Source: Oscillospiraceae bacterium (GTDB lineage: Bacteria > Bacillota > Clostridia > Oscillospirales > Ruminococcaceae). From it: a DNA stretch of 64,000 bases. Under the pieces are notes generated by a model. That model worked only from the letters and a program-made list of their open reading frames with translations. It had not been told where the DNA came from and made no database searches. Location of the stretch: NCBI GenBank assembly GCA_021201235.1, contig JAJQFI010000008.1, positions 245,803-309,802 of the forward strand, in the 5' to 3' direction. The position numbers were made by a program, and so were the translations under genes. Of the stretch, positions 62,703 to 64,000 are shown piece after piece (the first letter of the stretch is position 1; each line of letters begins with the position of its first letter).

Positions 62703-63277
62703 TCCATTCTCCGCTTTGCAAAGTACAAGGGACCGGAGATTTCAAACATAGAGGCTCACAACGAGCGAACGAAGGAAAAGTATGCAAGCAATCCCGACGT
62801 TGACACAAGCAAAAGTCACCTGAACTTTCATCTTGTGGAACCGCAAGGAAAGTACCGAGTCGTTGCCGAACAACAGATAAAAGACGCAGGTTGCAGGACA
62901 AGGACGGACAGCGTGAGGAGCTAATTTCAAGTGCAAACCTATTCAACGCCAAGGGCAAAATTGACGAGATTGAGAAACTCTTGGACAAGTACATTCCGGC
63001 AGTTGAGCAGATGCACACGACGCTCAAGAAGTACAATGTTGCTTTCACGACTACTACAAGCGAGAACAAGAAGCTGAAAAAGAAGAATGAGCAACTTACG
63101 CAGACGCTTGAGAAGTCGTCGAAGGAGAGTGTGCTTAAGAAGCTTGAGGATGAGAGGCTCAGGCATCAGTACTTAGAAGCGGTGGAGATTCTGGAGAGGA
63201 TACCGCCGGAGGTTGTGAGGGCTTATACGAGGATGCCTGCCGGTAGAAAGGAGAAATCACATGAAGAATCAATATGA
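62703..63277 (+). pseudogene. mobV: MobV/Pre-type relaxase remnant with internal deletion
   Basis: In one frame 62706-62914 reads ILRFAKYKGPEISNIEAHNE, RTKEKYASNPDVDTSKSHLN, FHLVEPQGKYRVVAEQQIKD, AGCRTRTDSVRS-stop: the N-terminus of plasmid recombination/mobilisation relaxases, without a start codon. From about 62891 another frame continues as the C-terminal coiled coil (LFNAKGKIDEIEKLLDKYIP, AVEQMHTTLKKYNVAFTTTT, ...PPEVVRAYTRMPAG). The catalytic middle, with the HUH-like motifs, has been deleted and the join is out of frame. Confidence 0.8.
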
Positions 63278-63473
63278 GCATATCGACCTATGCTCTTGCT
63301 ACGAGCCCATCTTTGAACCACCTGCAGAATTGCTGGAGTCTTTCCAAAGTATCGTTGAGCGTAAGATAGGCAACACATGGTATCTCATCGAGACAGTCTG
63401 TGACGGAAGCGAACGACTGAGTGGAAAAGTGAAACGCCTCATTTTTTCGGACAAGGAAGTGATTTGTCCGTGA
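63261..63473 (+). CDS. TnpW-like small transposon protein
   Basis: 70 residues: ELLESFQSIVERKIGNTWYL then IETVCDGSERLSGKVKRLIF. The 'RKIG-T-Y-I...-E-L--K--RLI' pattern is that of TnpW-type proteins encoded next to TnpX recombinases in Tn4451 relatives. Function unknown. It overlaps the end of the MobV remnant by 17 bp and precedes the recombinase fragment by 77 bp. Confidence 0.6.
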   Translation: MKNQYEHIDLCSCYEPIFEPPAELLESFQSIVERKIGNTWYLIETVCDGSERLSGKVKRLIFSDKEVICP

Positions 63474-63550
63474 CAAACGAAGAGAGTTATGGTATAATGC
63501 CATCATACACACCGATTCTGTCAGCTGAACCAGATGTAAAGGAGGACATT

Positions 63551-63964
63551 ATGGATCAGCACAAAATAACCATCCTGTATTGCAGACTCAGCAACGAGGA
63601 CTCACTGGATGGTGAGTCGAACTCAATACAGACTCAAAAAATCATGCTCCAAAGGTATGCAGACGAGCATGGTTACACTAACACTAAAATCCTTGTGGAT
63701 GACGGTTACACCGGAACGAACTTCAATCGTCTCGGTGTACAGGAAGGCTTTGAACTTGTAAAGCAAGGGCTTGTCGGCTGTTGGATTGTCAAAGACCTTT
63801 CACGATTTGGCAGAGACTATCTGACAGTAGGACGATACACCGACATCATCTTCCCAAGTCTCGATGTGCGATTCATTGCAATTAACGACGGAGTAGACAG
63901 TGAAAAAGGTGATGCCGACGGCTTTTCCGCAATCAGAAATCTGTTCAACGACAACCTTACATAA
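63551..63964 (+). pseudogene. tnpX: Large serine recombinase (TnpX-like), N-terminal catalytic domain, truncated
   Basis: From ATG 63551 (GGAGGACATT upstream): ILYCRLSNEDSLDGESNSIQ (catalytic Ser in CRLS), LVDDGYTGTNFNRLG, WIVKDLSRFGRDYLTVGRYT, DGVDSEKGDADGFSAIRNLF, then NDNLT-stop. Homologues continue with N-E-x-Y-x-R-DxS-K-K. The break after IRNLFND, near 63950, is followed by unrelated sequence to the window end, so the gene was cut there by deletion or insertion. It is a different recombinase from the one split by the satellite. Confidence 0.85.
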
Positions 63965-64000
63965 AGAACGATGTTCTCCGGCAAGGTTGCCGTTGATGTT

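Overview
The window looks like chromosome of a Gram-positive, gut-type Clostridia (Oscillospiraceae/Ruminococcus- or Eubacterium siraeum-like is my best guess, from gene content only). The evidence is low-GC Firmicutes housekeeping genes (whiA, rapZ, hprK, cdaA/ybbR, a long Rel, hemZ), strong AGGAGG ribosome-binding sites, a lipoprotein GH26 mannanase, and Tn4451-like and Firmicutes conjugative-element remnants. There is no rRNA, no tRNA I could recognise and no CRISPR array.

Region 1 (1-3134) is a mobile-element graveyard: the start of a RepA_N-type replication initiator, a MobC-type relaxosome gene with an iterated and hairpin-rich candidate oriT, a type I methyltransferase gene (hsdM) cut off just before its SAM motif, and the C-terminal part of a large serine recombinase.

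Region 2 (about 3128-16541) is the most interesting part. It is a 13.4-kb integrated element with a tyrosine integrase, repressor, excisionase, PrimPol/D5-helicase replication gene, a large inverted-repeat candidate origin, HK97 portal, protease-capsid fusion, head-tail connector, HNH, large terminase and head-closure protein, but no tail genes, no lysis genes and no holin. That layout matches a capsid-forming phage-inducible chromosomal island (cf-PICI). It carries an AT-richer restriction-modification pair as cargo at its right end. It sits inside the serine recombinase gene, whose N-terminal piece is found at 16531-16683 on the far side. Several element genes carry an in-frame stop or homopolymer frameshift, so the copy may be decaying or mis-assembled.

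Region 3 (16699-40758, minus strand) is mostly housekeeping: a degenerate AAA-ATPase/PD-(D/E)XK protein, rlmD-like rRNA methyltransferase, TIM-barrel epimerase, hemZ, an MBL-fold hydrolase, rel, recJ (with a clear promoter), a GDSL esterase plus GH26 mannanase pair, dnaE, whiA, rapZ, murB, a PHP phosphatase, hprK, a methionine gamma-lyase-like PLP enzyme, a GNAT and murD. Most genes overlap or lie within a few bases of each other, which implies long operons.

Region 4 (41078-54750): a divergent potABCD polyamine transporter operon, a PRPP synthetase, a flavin reductase and a Ca2+-type P-ATPase on the plus strand. They are followed by a convergent block of an FAD dehydrogenase, ybbR/cdaR, cdaA (c-di-AMP synthesis), a cysteine desulfurase and a DUF3343 protein.

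Region 5 (54766-61898): a magnesium cluster with two MgtA-type P-ATPases, an orphan OmpR-type winged-helix regulator, small membrane proteins and a 30-residue acidic leader ORF directly upstream of the second ATPase. Region 6 (61900-64000) is decayed again: a histidine phosphatase with a premature stop, an internally deleted MobV relaxase, a TnpW-like gene and the N-terminal domain of a second serine recombinase.
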